Shown: positions 1 through 5,852 of the stretch, piece after piece | Position numbering within the stretch: the first letter of the stretch is position 1 | Layout of the letters: each line of letters begins with the position of its first letter | DNA from: Legionella genomosp. 1 | GTDB taxonomy: Bacteria; Pseudomonadota; Gammaproteobacteria; Legionellales; Legionellaceae | Reading direction: 5' to 3' | DNA length: 9,467 nucleotides | Assembly (NCBI GenBank): GCA_945862275.1 | Contig: CAMAYA010000032.1 | Span: 1 to 9,467 of the forward strand | The notes under the pieces: model-generated | What the model was told of the DNA's origin: nothing | What the model saw: only the letters and a program-made list of their open reading frames with translations | Database searches by the model: none | Position numbers and translations under genes: made by a program

Positions 1-21
1 GTTATAGGTATATCAAACTAA

Positions 22-1284
22 TCAAGGCTTGAGAAGATCAAATGGTGCTGTTTTAAAACCATCCCAGCATGCAGAATACCCCGTTTGCTTAGTAGGGTGA
101 TTTAGGGCCAATTCGGTGGCCGTCCAGGGGTGATTTGACTCAAACATAAATGCCAGCGTATTGCCATAGTAAACTGGCTTCAGAGGCTTCTGGCTGGCTT
201 TTCGATAGCTAGCTGCGTCCGGTCCATGGGGCGTCATGGCATTGTGAATGCTAAACCCGCCTACTTCAAAGCCATTGGCTTTGGCATCGTATTCACCGGT
301 AATCAGTCCCATGAACTCACTCATTACATTCCGGTGAAAATAAGGTGGCCGAAAAGTATGTTCTGCGACCATCCATCGGGGGGGGAAGATCACAAAATCA
401 AGATTGGCAACGCCTGGGGTGTTGCTAGGTGAGGTGAGCACGGTAAAAATAGATGGATCAGGGTGATCGAAGCTCACGGTGTTCATGGTGTTGAACAAGG
501 CCAGGTCATAACAATAGGGGGCATAATTTCCGTGCCATGCCACCACGTTTAATGGAGAATGTTGACTCGTCGCAATCCACAGTGTTTGTTGATGTTTGCA
601 CAGTAAACTGACTTCGTCGTCTATGGTTTCAAAAGCGGCGTTTGGATACAGGAAATGCCGAGGGTTGGCCAGGCCATTGGAGCCCAATGGTCCTAATTCT
701 GGCAGTATGAAAGGCGCGCCACTATTCTCACAGGCATAGCCTGCCGCAAATGATTCCATTAATTCAACACGAAAGACAATGCCCCTTGGAATCACCGCAA
801 TCATGCCTGGATTTATTTCGAGTATCCCAAATTCCGTGTGTAGTTTTATTTTTCCTGAAAATGGCACCAATAATAAGTCGCCATCATGATTGCTAAAATA
901 ACGGCGATTCATCGACTGGTTGCATTGGTATAAATAAGCATTCGTGTGCATATTGTTTGCTAAACAGGATAATCCATCAATAAAATCAAGTGGTGTATTC
1001 GGTTTAGACCATGCAGACCAACGCATCGGATTTGGCGCTTGTTTGGGAGCGAAGGTATCCGTGAATGGTGAAGGATAATGCGCATAATCTCCATGAACCA
1101 CGGAAGGCAGGGTTCGATATAGCCAACTGTGTAAATTATTGTGTCTTGGACGTGTAAATGCACTGCCACTGAATTGTTCGGCATAGAGGCCTCGCGGGCA
1201 CTTTTGCGGTGAGTTTTGATTGCACGGCAATGTGCCAGGTATGGCCTCTGTTTGATGGTGGTTGTTAAATCCTGATAGATACAC
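22..1284 (-). CDS. hmgA: Homogentisate 1,2-dioxygenase
   Basis: This cytosolic non-haem Fe(II) enzyme opens the ring of homogentisate with O2 to give maleylacetoacetate, in tyrosine and phenylalanine breakdown. The 420-residue product is close to full family length. The N-terminus MYLSGFNNHH is typical of bacterial HmgA. The iron ligands of the human enzyme (His335, Glu341, His371) align with His317 (PYFHRN), Glu323 (MSEF) and His353 (TPHGPD), all at a constant offset of 18. The same offset places the catalytic His at 274 (FDHPDPSIF). The start is a GTG with an AAGGAG ribosome binding site 6 bases upstream; an out-of-frame ATG just upstream is not used. It lies 24 bases after the 99-residue gene and is probably cotranscribed with it. 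Only 21 bases follow its TGA, so whether fumarylacetoacetase or maleylacetoacetate isomerase follows cannot be seen. Loss of this enzyme gives homogentisate build-up and brown pyomelanin in other bacteria. Confidence 0.97.
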   Translation of the reverse strand: MYLSGFNNHHQTEAIPGTLPCNQNSPQKCPRGLYAEQFSGSAFTRPRHNNLHSWLYRTLPSVVHGDYAHYPSPFTDTFAPKQAPNPMRWSAWSKPNTPLDFIDGLSCLANNMHTNAYLYQCNQSMNRRYFSNHDGDLLLVPFSGKIKLHTEFGILEINPGMIAVIPRGIVFRVELMESFAAGYACENSGAPFILPELGPLGSNGLANPRHFLYPNAAFETIDDEVSLLCKHQQTLWIATSQHSPLNVVAWHGNYAPYCYDLALFNTMNTVSFDHPDPSIFTVLTSPSNTPGVANLDFVIFPPRWMVAEHTFRPPYFHRNVMSEFMGLITGEYDAKANGFEVGGFSIHNAMTPHGPDAASYRKASQKPLKPVYYGNTLAFMFESNHPWTATELALNHPTKQTGYSACWDGFKTAPFDLLKP

Positions 1285-1290
1285 GAAGCA

Positions 1291-1296
1291 CTCCTT
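1291..1296 (-). promoter_or_regulatory. Ribosome binding site fixing the GTG start of hmgA
   Basis: The minus strand reads AAGGAG, then six bases, then GTG. This near-perfect Shine-Dalgarno decides for the GTG at 1284, whose product starts MYLSGF as in relatives. It decides against the ATG at 1304, which is in a different frame. Confidence 0.75.
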
Positions 1297-1308
1297 GCTG
1301 TCATATCC

Positions 1309-1608
1309 TTAATCTTCTTTCTTACCTGCTTCCAACCATCCTGACAAAACATCAATTATTTTCCGCGCCTGATCTTCACTGGAGATATTGAATTTTGACT
1401 TTTGCCAATATTGACTGTTTCGTTTTTGGTACCGTCTAATGGAATATTTTTCAGGCCCAAAGTCTTGTTTGGCATTGTTCCACTCTTGATAACGGTACAA
1501 TATAGTGGTCCATGCTCCTTTGGATAAAACGTGCTTACCTAACTCCCTGGTTTTTTCAGTTCCATCTTCGGTAAAGGCAATGGTTAAGTCGTCGATTGTT
1601 TCGCTCAT
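1309..1608 (-). CDS. Small basic protein of unknown function, possible PC4/YdbC-like fold
   Basis: I do not recognise a named family for this 99-residue protein, though it reads like a conserved gammaproteobacterial gene: ATG start, many charged and aromatic residues, no signal peptide and no membrane segment. The visible order is an acidic N-terminus (1-20), a stretch with strand character (about 29-44, GAWTTILYRYQEW), a second strand pair (about 54-74, KYSIRRYQKR then QKSKFNIS), and an amphipathic helix (about 75-93, SEDQARKIIDVLSGW). Several strands rich in Arg, Tyr and Trp followed by one helix, with the KYxIRRY and KxxxNISxEDQ pattern, resemble the PC4/YdbC single-stranded-DNA-binding fold (inference only). 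The gene lies 21 bases after the secreted-protein gene and 24 bases before hmgA, so it is probably in their operon. Translation starts after an ATTGGAC sequence six bases upstream. A role in tyrosine catabolism is not shown. Confidence 0.8.
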   Translation of the reverse strand: MSETIDDLTIAFTEDGTEKTRELGKHVLSKGAWTTILYRYQEWNNAKQDFGPEKYSIRRYQKRNSQYWQKSKFNISSEDQARKIIDVLSGWLEAGKKED

Positions 1609-1629
1609 AAATAAAGTCCAATGTAAGAA

Positions 1630-2205
1630 TTAGTCGATGGATTGTAGTTTTCCATTGATAAATGTCAAGATAAATGAAGGTTGGTATGGATTTACTTGAT
1701 AAATCCATATCTCTGGGTGTTGATTCTTGGATACCGGTTGGTTGATATATGTTTGATTAACCAATGACGGGGTGCCACACGCCGAATAAACTTTATTGAC
1801 TGCGTCGCCCATTTGAAGATTAATTCCCCCACAAATGGTTGCAGCATTTGTGCCCGATCCATTGATCGTGATGCCGGCAATTTTATTATCCCTAATACTG
1901 ACCGTTAAGTTTGTACCATTCGAGCCACTGGGAAGAGACCAACGTTGGTACATGTTGTCTACGCCGGCGTAAGGGCCACCTTGGTTGAGCGTGGTGTAAA
2001 TCAGCTGCGTCACGGGTATTTTTTCAACCACGGCCTTGCTGGATGTTTGTTTGACAATTGGTTGGCCGCAAGCATTGATAATTTGGGTGTCCGTCATGCC
2101 GACGTTGATATAACCCTGGCGCTGCGGGCAATACATGGAATCAACCGAAAACGCCGCCAACGGGAATAGCAAGATGCTCAATGTGAATAGGCTTCGCGTG
2201 TTCAT
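1630..2205 (-). CDS. Secreted DUF2845-like protein with a duplicated Cys-containing motif
   Basis: Unknown function. The frame is open back to a TTG at 2217, but the ATG at 2205 is the better start because it places a clean Sec signal peptide at the N-terminus: MNTRSL, a hydrophobic core LFTLSILLFPLAAF, and likely cleavage near residues 20-22. That gives a 191-residue precursor exported to the periplasm or beyond. The mature part holds two copies of one motif. The first is C26...INVGMTDTQIINACGQP (Cys26 and Cys46) and the second C125-GG-INLQMGDAVNKVYSACGTP (Cys125 and Cys143). Each is followed by a strand-rich part, the second ending ILTFINGKLQSI. This matches the C...GMxxxxVxxxCGxP pattern of DUF2845 and is reminiscent of BamE/SmpA-like small envelope folds. 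The four cysteines probably form two disulfides. It is the first gene of a probable unit with the 99-residue gene and hmgA, with its own promoter candidate. Confidence 0.85.
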   Translation of the reverse strand: MNTRSLFTLSILLFPLAAFSVDSMYCPQRQGYINVGMTDTQIINACGQPIVKQTSSKAVVEKIPVTQLIYTTLNQGGPYAGVDNMYQRWSLPSGSNGTNLTVSIRDNKIAGITINGSGTNAATICGGINLQMGDAVNKVYSACGTPSLVNQTYINQPVSKNQHPEIWIYQVNPYQPSFILTFINGKLQSID

Positions 2206-2236
2206 ACAGGCGTCCAATCAATGGATGTTTGATTTA

Positions 2237-2266
2237 AGTATAAGCCCCTTTTCCTTATCCTGCCAT
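2237..2266 (-). promoter_or_regulatory. Candidate sigma70 promoter for the secreted-protein/hmgA unit
   Basis: On the minus strand a -10 box TATACT (2237-2242, five of six consensus bases) lies 18 bases downstream of ATGGCA (2261-2266, four of six bases of TTGACA). The predicted start is about 25 bases before the ATG at 2205. The -35 overlaps the stop codon of yggT, so the unit could be read from here or by readthrough from yggT. Assigned by eye. Confidence 0.4.
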
Positions 2267-2844
2267 CAAATGAATAACGGAGGGAGTGATGCGCTAATAA
2301 ATAAAGTGATTGCTTTTAGAAAAATAAGCACAAGAAACGGGGATAGATCAAGACCAGAAAACGCTGGGATATAGTGGCGGGCAGTGCTTAAGAGTGGTTC
2401 CGTGACGCAATAGAGCAAATCAGAAAAAGGGGTTTTCCAGCGCGGGTTAATCCAGCTCATGATGACACGAATAATGATGGCATAGAACAATAGATTGCAA
2501 GGTTGGATCACCAAGTCGGCCAACGTACAGCTGAGCAATAGCAACACAGATGGAAGACCACCAAAAAATAACCATGCAATGGCGGTAAATTTAACCAACT
2601 CAACCATCACGAGCACACTAAAACAGGCCCAATCATACCGGCTCTTGCGTGGCTGATTTGATTTAAATAATGTGGTCGCAATAGGAGCTACAATGGGATT
2701 TGTGAATGCAGAAATAGTCTGGCTCATCGGATGCAATGCACTGACTCGAAAAAATCGAAGTGCCAAGCGGGCCCATAAGACAAAGGTCAACAGACTAAAT
2801 ATTAATGTGAATAAAAAATAACCTACTGATGTGAATCCGGACAT
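2266..2844 (-). CDS. yggT: YggT family integral membrane protein
   Basis: Inner-membrane protein with two YGGT domains; the family is widespread next to yggS and linked to osmotic or ion homeostasis and membrane organisation, but the exact role is not settled. The 192 residues show hydrophobic segments at about 5-28, 72-94, 97-134 (probably two helices) and 167-190. The first repeat has the family pattern LALRFF...HPMSQ...FTNPIVAP (about 27-54). The second has RVIMSWINP (126-134), SDLLYCVTEPLL (141-152) and GLDLSPFLVLIF (164-175), which are hallmark YGGT sequences. The ATG start is backed by AGAGGA seven bases upstream. It follows yggS by 133 bases. The frequent neighbour proC is not between them. 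The last codons overlap the promoter candidate of the next gene. Confidence 0.93.
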   Translation of the reverse strand: MSGFTSVGYFLFTLIFSLLTFVLWARLALRFFRVSALHPMSQTISAFTNPIVAPIATTLFKSNQPRKSRYDWACFSVLVMVELVKFTAIAWLFFGGLPSVLLLLSCTLADLVIQPCNLLFYAIIIRVIMSWINPRWKTPFSDLLYCVTEPLLSTARHYIPAFSGLDLSPFLVLIFLKAITLFISASLPPLFI

Positions 2845-2851
2845 AATATGA

Positions 2852-2857
2852 TCCTCT
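2852..2857 (-). promoter_or_regulatory. Ribosome binding site of yggT
   Basis: The minus strand reads AGAGGA, seven bases, ATG. Spacing and match are good and support the ATG at 2844 as the yggT start. Confidence 0.65.
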
Positions 2858-2977
2858 AAATATGGTGCGCTTAGCTTAACCTACCAGGGCTTGTTTGTAA
2901 CGAGATCAATCGCATAGAATAGGGAGTGTTGTCAATTTGATGTAGATTATCGTTATTTTCTCTAGTAATGGATTTGG

Positions 2978-3658
2978 CTAGCGTGCTCCAAAAATAGCGC
3001 GCCCTACTCGAATCATCGTGCTGCCGGCCCGAATAGCAGCCGGAAAATCATCCGACATCCCCATAGAAAAAGTAGAAAGTGTCAAATCAAACTGGGCATT
3101 GATGGCACTCAATAACGTGGTGGCCCTTAAAAAAGAGCGGTATTGTTCCTCTTCATCGAGCAAAGGTTTGGGAATTACCATGAAACCTCGCAGTGCTAAG
3201 CGTGGTAATGGGATAATATCCGCTACGAGTTCCGGCAGAGCATCCGGTGATACACCCGATTTTGTGGGTTCATCGTCTAAATTAAGCTGGATGCATATAT
3301 TCAATGGCTCCATGCCATCAGGCCGAGCATCATTCAGTGATTGAGCGGTCTTTGTTTGACAGACACCATGAACCCATGAAAAATGTTCTGCAATGGCAGC
3401 GGCCTTATTTCGTTGAACGCGGCCCACAAAATGCCAGCAGATGGGAAGATGGGTGAGCGCGTTTATTTTGACGAGCGCTTCTTGTAAATAGTTCTCACCA
3501 AATTGATCCAACCCAGCGGCAAATGCACACTCAATACTTGAGCTGGCGTGTCCCTTGCTCACCGCCAACAGCGCAACGGATCCCGGTTGACGGTGATACG
3601 TAGCCTCAAGCTGATGAATAACACCTTGCAGCAAGTGGATGCGTTCAGCCATCGTCAT
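2978..3658 (-). CDS. yggS: YggS family PLP homeostasis protein (PLPBP)
   Basis: Cytosolic protein that binds pyridoxal 5'-phosphate and keeps B6 vitamers and amino/keto acid pools in balance; no catalytic activity is known for the family. It has the fold type III PLP barrel. Counting from the ATG at 3658, the PLP lysine is Lys35 in ALLAVSKGH, followed by DQFGENYLQEA, WHFVGRVQRNK, LRGFMVIP and the phosphate-binding end FSMGMSDD...AGSTMIRVGRAIFGAR. The length of 226 residues is close to the 234 of E. coli YggS. The frame is open to a GTG at 3676, which would give 232 residues. The ATG at 3658 is preferred because GGGGAG lies ten bases upstream and it overlaps the sdaC stop as ATGA; a further ATG at 3652 is possible. 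Coexpression with sdaC is very likely. The stop is TAG. Confidence 0.95.
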   Translation of the reverse strand: MTMAERIHLLQGVIHQLEATYHRQPGSVALLAVSKGHASSSIECAFAAGLDQFGENYLQEALVKINALTHLPICWHFVGRVQRNKAAAIAEHFSWVHGVCQTKTAQSLNDARPDGMEPLNICIQLNLDDEPTKSGVSPDALPELVADIIPLPRLALRGFMVIPKPLLDEEEQYRSFLRATTLLSAINAQFDLTLSTFSMGMSDDFPAAIRAGSTMIRVGRAIFGAR

Positions 3659-4950
3659 CTGACAATGGCTCCCCACAGGCCATAGACAATGGCTGAAATC
3701 GCAATCAAGCCAATGATGGTTGTAAACCCATTCACCAATGGATTGCGGTATTTCTGCAAAGCAGGCACTTTTGCAATGGCATACATGGGCATTAAAAAGA
3801 GAATGATGGCAATGGCAGGGCCGCCTAGTGATTCAATCATGCCTAGAATACTTGGGTTGACGGTGGCTACCATCCAACAGGTGAGGATCATAAAGACCTC
3901 AATGCAATGCTTGAGCGTTTGACTGCCAATGGGCTTTGTTCGTGCTAGCAACGGCTTTCCGAGCAAGCCATGCAACCCTTCGCTTGCGCCAATGTAGTGG
4001 CCTAAAAATGATTTTGAAATGGCAATGAATGCCACAAAAGGCGTGACATTTCGAATAAGAGGGGTATCAAAATGATTAGCCAAGTACGATAGAATGGAAA
4101 TATTTTGTTGTTTAGCCAGCGCCAAATCATCAGGCGATAGACTGAACACACAACTGAAGACAAAAAACATAACCGTACCGACCATCATGAGATGGCTGCT
4201 TCGTAAAACCCATGAACTTTTTTTATCAGCCAATGCACCAAATCGCTTTTTTTGATTCGCTGCAAAGGATGAAATAATGGGGGTATGGCTGAACGAAAAA
4301 ACCATGACTGGAATAAGCAACCAAAGGGCAGTTAGCAAACCATGCGATCCTGTCGTATTAGATGTCTGATGCAAAAAGGCGGTATTCCAGTGCGGGATTA
4401 AATAAATGGATAACAATACTAAAATGACAATGAACGGGTACACGAGCAAACTGATGGTTTTAACAATGATGGCCTGACCAAAACGGACAATGGTCATTAA
4501 TCCCATGATGAGGACAAAGGCCAATAGGGCGCGCGGGGGAGGGGCCATGCCCATCTGGTTCGTGATAAAACTATGCGTGGTGTTGGTAATCGCTACGCTA
4601 TACATCAATAAAATGGGGTATATTGAAAAGAAATAAAGGAACGTCAATAAATTGCCTGCTTTCAGCCCGAAATGCTCCACGACCACATCTGTAAAGTCAT
4701 GCTTGTCTGACGAGCCTGAAAGCACAAAACGACACAATGCGCGATGTGAGAAATAGGTCATCGGGAAGGCTAGAAGCGCCATCACAATCAACGGCAATAG
4801 ACCGTTTAATCCGGCGTCAATCGGAAGAAAAAGCGTACCGGCACCAATGGCAGTTCCATACAGGCCCAGCATCCACATGGTGTCTTGTTTTCGATCATCG
4901 ATTGTTTCATCGATGGCATTTGAATCCGTGATAATGGTGTCTAAGCTCAT
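3655..4950 (-). CDS. sdaC: Serine transporter SdaC (HAAAP family)
   Basis: Inner-membrane proton-coupled L-serine importer of the HAAAP (hydroxy and aromatic amino acid permease) family. The 431 residues match my memory of E. coli SdaC closely along the whole length: MWMLGLYGTAIGAGTLFLPI (25-44, the unwound first helix that binds substrate), LAFPMTYFSHRALCRFVLSG (60-79), FFSIYPILLMYSVAITNT (107-124), VMVFSFSHTPIISSFA (215-230), FFVFSCVFSLSPDDLA (262-277), QQNISILSYLANHFDTP (281-297), ISKSFLGHYIGASEG (311-325) and LGMIESLGGPAIAIILFLMPMYAI (369-392, given here in two parts: LGMIESLGGP then AIAIILFLMPMYAI). About eleven helices are expected. The ATG start follows GGAGGA by seven bases. It lies 73 bases after rph, with its own promoter, a palindrome and a leader hairpin, and its stop overlaps the yggS start. 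A serine dehydratase gene is not next to it. Confidence 0.93.
   Translation of the reverse strand: MSLDTIITDSNAIDETIDDRKQDTMWMLGLYGTAIGAGTLFLPIDAGLNGLLPLIVMALLAFPMTYFSHRALCRFVLSGSSDKHDFTDVVVEHFGLKAGNLLTFLYFFSIYPILLMYSVAITNTTHSFITNQMGMAPPPRALLAFVLIMGLMTIVRFGQAIIVKTISLLVYPFIVILVLLSIYLIPHWNTAFLHQTSNTTGSHGLLTALWLLIPVMVFSFSHTPIISSFAANQKKRFGALADKKSSWVLRSSHLMMVGTVMFFVFSCVFSLSPDDLALAKQQNISILSYLANHFDTPLIRNVTPFVAFIAISKSFLGHYIGASEGLHGLLGKPLLARTKPIGSQTLKHCIEVFMILTCWMVATVNPSILGMIESLGGPAIAIILFLMPMYAIAKVPALQKYRNPLVNGFTTIIGLIAISAIVYGLWGAIVR
3669..3674 (-). promoter_or_regulatory. Ribosome binding site of yggS inside sdaC
   Basis: GGGGAG lies within the last codons of sdaC, ten bases before the ATG at 3658. 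It selects that ATG over the GTG at 3676, which overlaps this site and so cannot use it. Confidence 0.5.
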
Positions 4951-4957
4951 TGTATAA

Positions 4958-4963
4958 TCCTCC
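4958..4963 (-). promoter_or_regulatory. Strong ribosome binding site of sdaC
   Basis: The minus strand reads GGAGGA, seven bases, ATG. It lies ten bases downstream of the leader hairpin and could alternatively pair with the U-rich left arm of that hairpin. Confidence 0.7.
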
Positions 4964-4973
4964 GGTTACGCGA

Positions 4974-5009
4974 ACGTTGTTTTCCGGAATCAACACCGAA
5001 AAACAACGT
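4974..5009 (-). promoter_or_regulatory. Stem-loop in the sdaC leader
   Basis: In the minus-strand RNA the arms ACGUUGUUUUUCGG and CCGGAAAACAACGU pair over 14 positions, one of them a U-G wobble, around an 8-base loop (UGUUGAUU). No U tract follows the stem, so it does not look like an intrinsic terminator of rph. It lies between the predicted sdaC transcription start (near 5011) and the ribosome binding site, so it would form almost the 5' end of the mRNA. Such stems can protect mRNA from decay or take part in control; its actual role is unknown. Confidence 0.6.
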
Positions 5010-5019
5010 ATTGCGCAAT
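5010..5019. promoter_or_regulatory. Perfect 10-bp palindrome at the predicted sdaC start site
   Basis: ATTGCGCAAT is a perfect palindrome. It overlaps the last two bases of the TATAAT box and covers the expected transcription start of sdaC, a usual place for a repressor operator. No regulator can be named from the sequence. Confidence 0.4.
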
Positions 5020-5023
5020 TATA
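5018..5023 (-). promoter_or_regulatory. Perfect -10 box of the sdaC promoter
   Basis: The minus strand reads TATAAT starting at the base directly after the rph stop codon. A weak -35 (TACAAA, three of six) lies 17 bases upstream, inside the rph coding end. The predicted leader is about 60 bases long. Confidence 0.5.
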
Positions 5024-5737
5024 CTACAAACCAACTGATTTTTGTATCTCTATGAGTTGAGTGATGCCATGTTCTTCAAGAGACAACATATCATTAAACT
5101 GGTTTCGATTGAAACTGCCATCTTCCGCGGTGCCTTGAACCTCAATGAATTCACCTTGTTGGTTCATGACCACATTCATATCGGTTTCGGCGAGCACGTC
5201 TTCTGCATAATCCAAGTCAAGCACGGGTTGTCCTCGATAGATCCCGACAGAAACGGCTGCAATGTAATTAAATGCGGGTTTTTTCCGTAATTTTTCCCGT
5301 ATAACCATCCAGTCCAAGGCGTCTTTCATTGCAACACAAGCACCGGTGATGGCAGCTGTACGCGTGCCACCATCGGCTTGGAGAACATCGCAATCCAACA
5401 TGAGCGTATTTTCGCCCAATGATTTTAAATCAATGCAACCACGCAGTGCGCGGCCAATCAAGCGTTGAATTTCCAAAGTACGACCACCTTGCTTTCCACG
5501 GCTTGCTTCGCGGTCATTTCGCGAATGGGTTGCTCGAGGCAGCATGCCATATTCTGCTGTGATCCAGCCTTGGCCTTTTCCTTTGAGGAAGCGAGGAACA
5601 CCATCCACCACAGAGGCCGTACAGAGTACACGTGTTTGTCCAAATTCAACCAATACAGAACCTTCCGCATGGTTGGTGTAATTGCGGGTCAGATTGATGG
5701 CTCGTAGCTGATTGGCTTCGCGTTTACTAGGGCGCAT
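5024..5737 (-). CDS. rph: Ribonuclease PH
   Basis: Phosphate-dependent 3'-5' exoribonuclease that trims the 3' ends of tRNA precursors and takes part in stable RNA turnover; it acts as a hexameric ring in the cytosol. The 237 residues match the usual 238. The family signatures are in order: MRPSKREANQLR (1-12), LTRNYTNHAEGSVLVEFG (16-33), GVPRFLKGKGQGWITAEYGM (46-65), GKQGGRTLEIQRLIGRALRG (81-100, with the phosphate-binding Arg), LDCDVLQADGGTRTAAITGA (113-132), LDYAEDVLAETDMNVVM (174-190) and EFIEVQGTAEDGSF (196-209). The ATG start has AAGGA eight bases upstream. It is transcribed away from the FlgJ-like gene, from a promoter in the 115-base region between them. In many gammaproteobacteria rph neighbours pyrE; that is not so here. 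All main motifs are intact, so the protein should be active. Confidence 0.97.
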   Translation of the reverse strand: MRPSKREANQLRAINLTRNYTNHAEGSVLVEFGQTRVLCTASVVDGVPRFLKGKGQGWITAEYGMLPRATHSRNDREASRGKQGGRTLEIQRLIGRALRGCIDLKSLGENTLMLDCDVLQADGGTRTAAITGACVAMKDALDWMVIREKLRKKPAFNYIAAVSVGIYRGQPVLDLDYAEDVLAETDMNVVMNQQGEFIEVQGTAEDGSFNRNQFNDMLSLEEHGITQLIEIQKSVGL

Positions 5738-5745
5738 GATGATTA

Positions 5746-5750
5746 TCCTT
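5746..5750 (-). promoter_or_regulatory. Ribosome binding site of rph
   Basis: The minus strand reads AAGGA, eight bases, ATG, which supports the ATG at 5737. The product then begins MRPSKR, as expected for RNase PH. Confidence 0.6.
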
Positions 5751-5763
5751 GATAAAAGGCGCC

Positions 5764-5769
5764 AGTATA
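5764..5769 (-). promoter_or_regulatory. Candidate -10 box for rph
   Basis: The minus strand reads TATACT (five of six bases of TATAAT), about 26 bases upstream of the rph ATG. The best -35 is GTGTAA (three of six) at 5788-5793 with an 18-base spacer, so the promoter is only a candidate. Confidence 0.35.
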
Positions 5770-5800
5770 AACGCTTATTGAACTAAATTACACAGGTGAA

Positions 5801-5829
5801 TTGTAGTGAATACGTTAATCAGTTACAAT
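5801..5829 (+). promoter_or_regulatory. Candidate promoter of the FlgJ-like gene
   Basis: TTGTAG (5801-5806), 17 bases, TACAAT (5824-5829, five of six). Transcription would begin near 5836, downstream of the GTG at 5796. If real, this rules out that GTG and favours translation from 5853 or 5862. No flagellar sigma28-type promoter was seen. Confidence 0.4.
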
Positions 5830-5852
5830 TCGCAGTCATATATGCTCAAGGA

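Noticed and set aside
960..1355. 131-codon minus-strand frame overlapping the start of hmgA
   Set aside because: It is out of frame with the clearly conserved HmgA sequence and overlaps the end of the upstream gene; no family resemblance.
2930..2935. Perfect TTGACA -35 sequence on the minus strand upstream of yggT
   Set aside because: At spacers of 16 to 19 bases the facing hexamers match TATAAT in at most three positions, so no usable -10 is seen.
3018..3344. 108-codon plus-strand frame antisense to yggS
   Set aside because: It lies wholly within a well-supported gene on the other strand and its product has no recognisable features.
4974..5009. The sdaC leader stem as an intrinsic terminator of rph
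   Set aside because: The U run lies inside the left arm and none follows the right arm; the stem is also AU-rich for most of its length.
5796..5852. Upstream GTG start of the FlgJ-like gene
   Set aside because: It falls inside the best promoter candidate and adds 19 residues with no FlgJ resemblance; kept only as an alternative.
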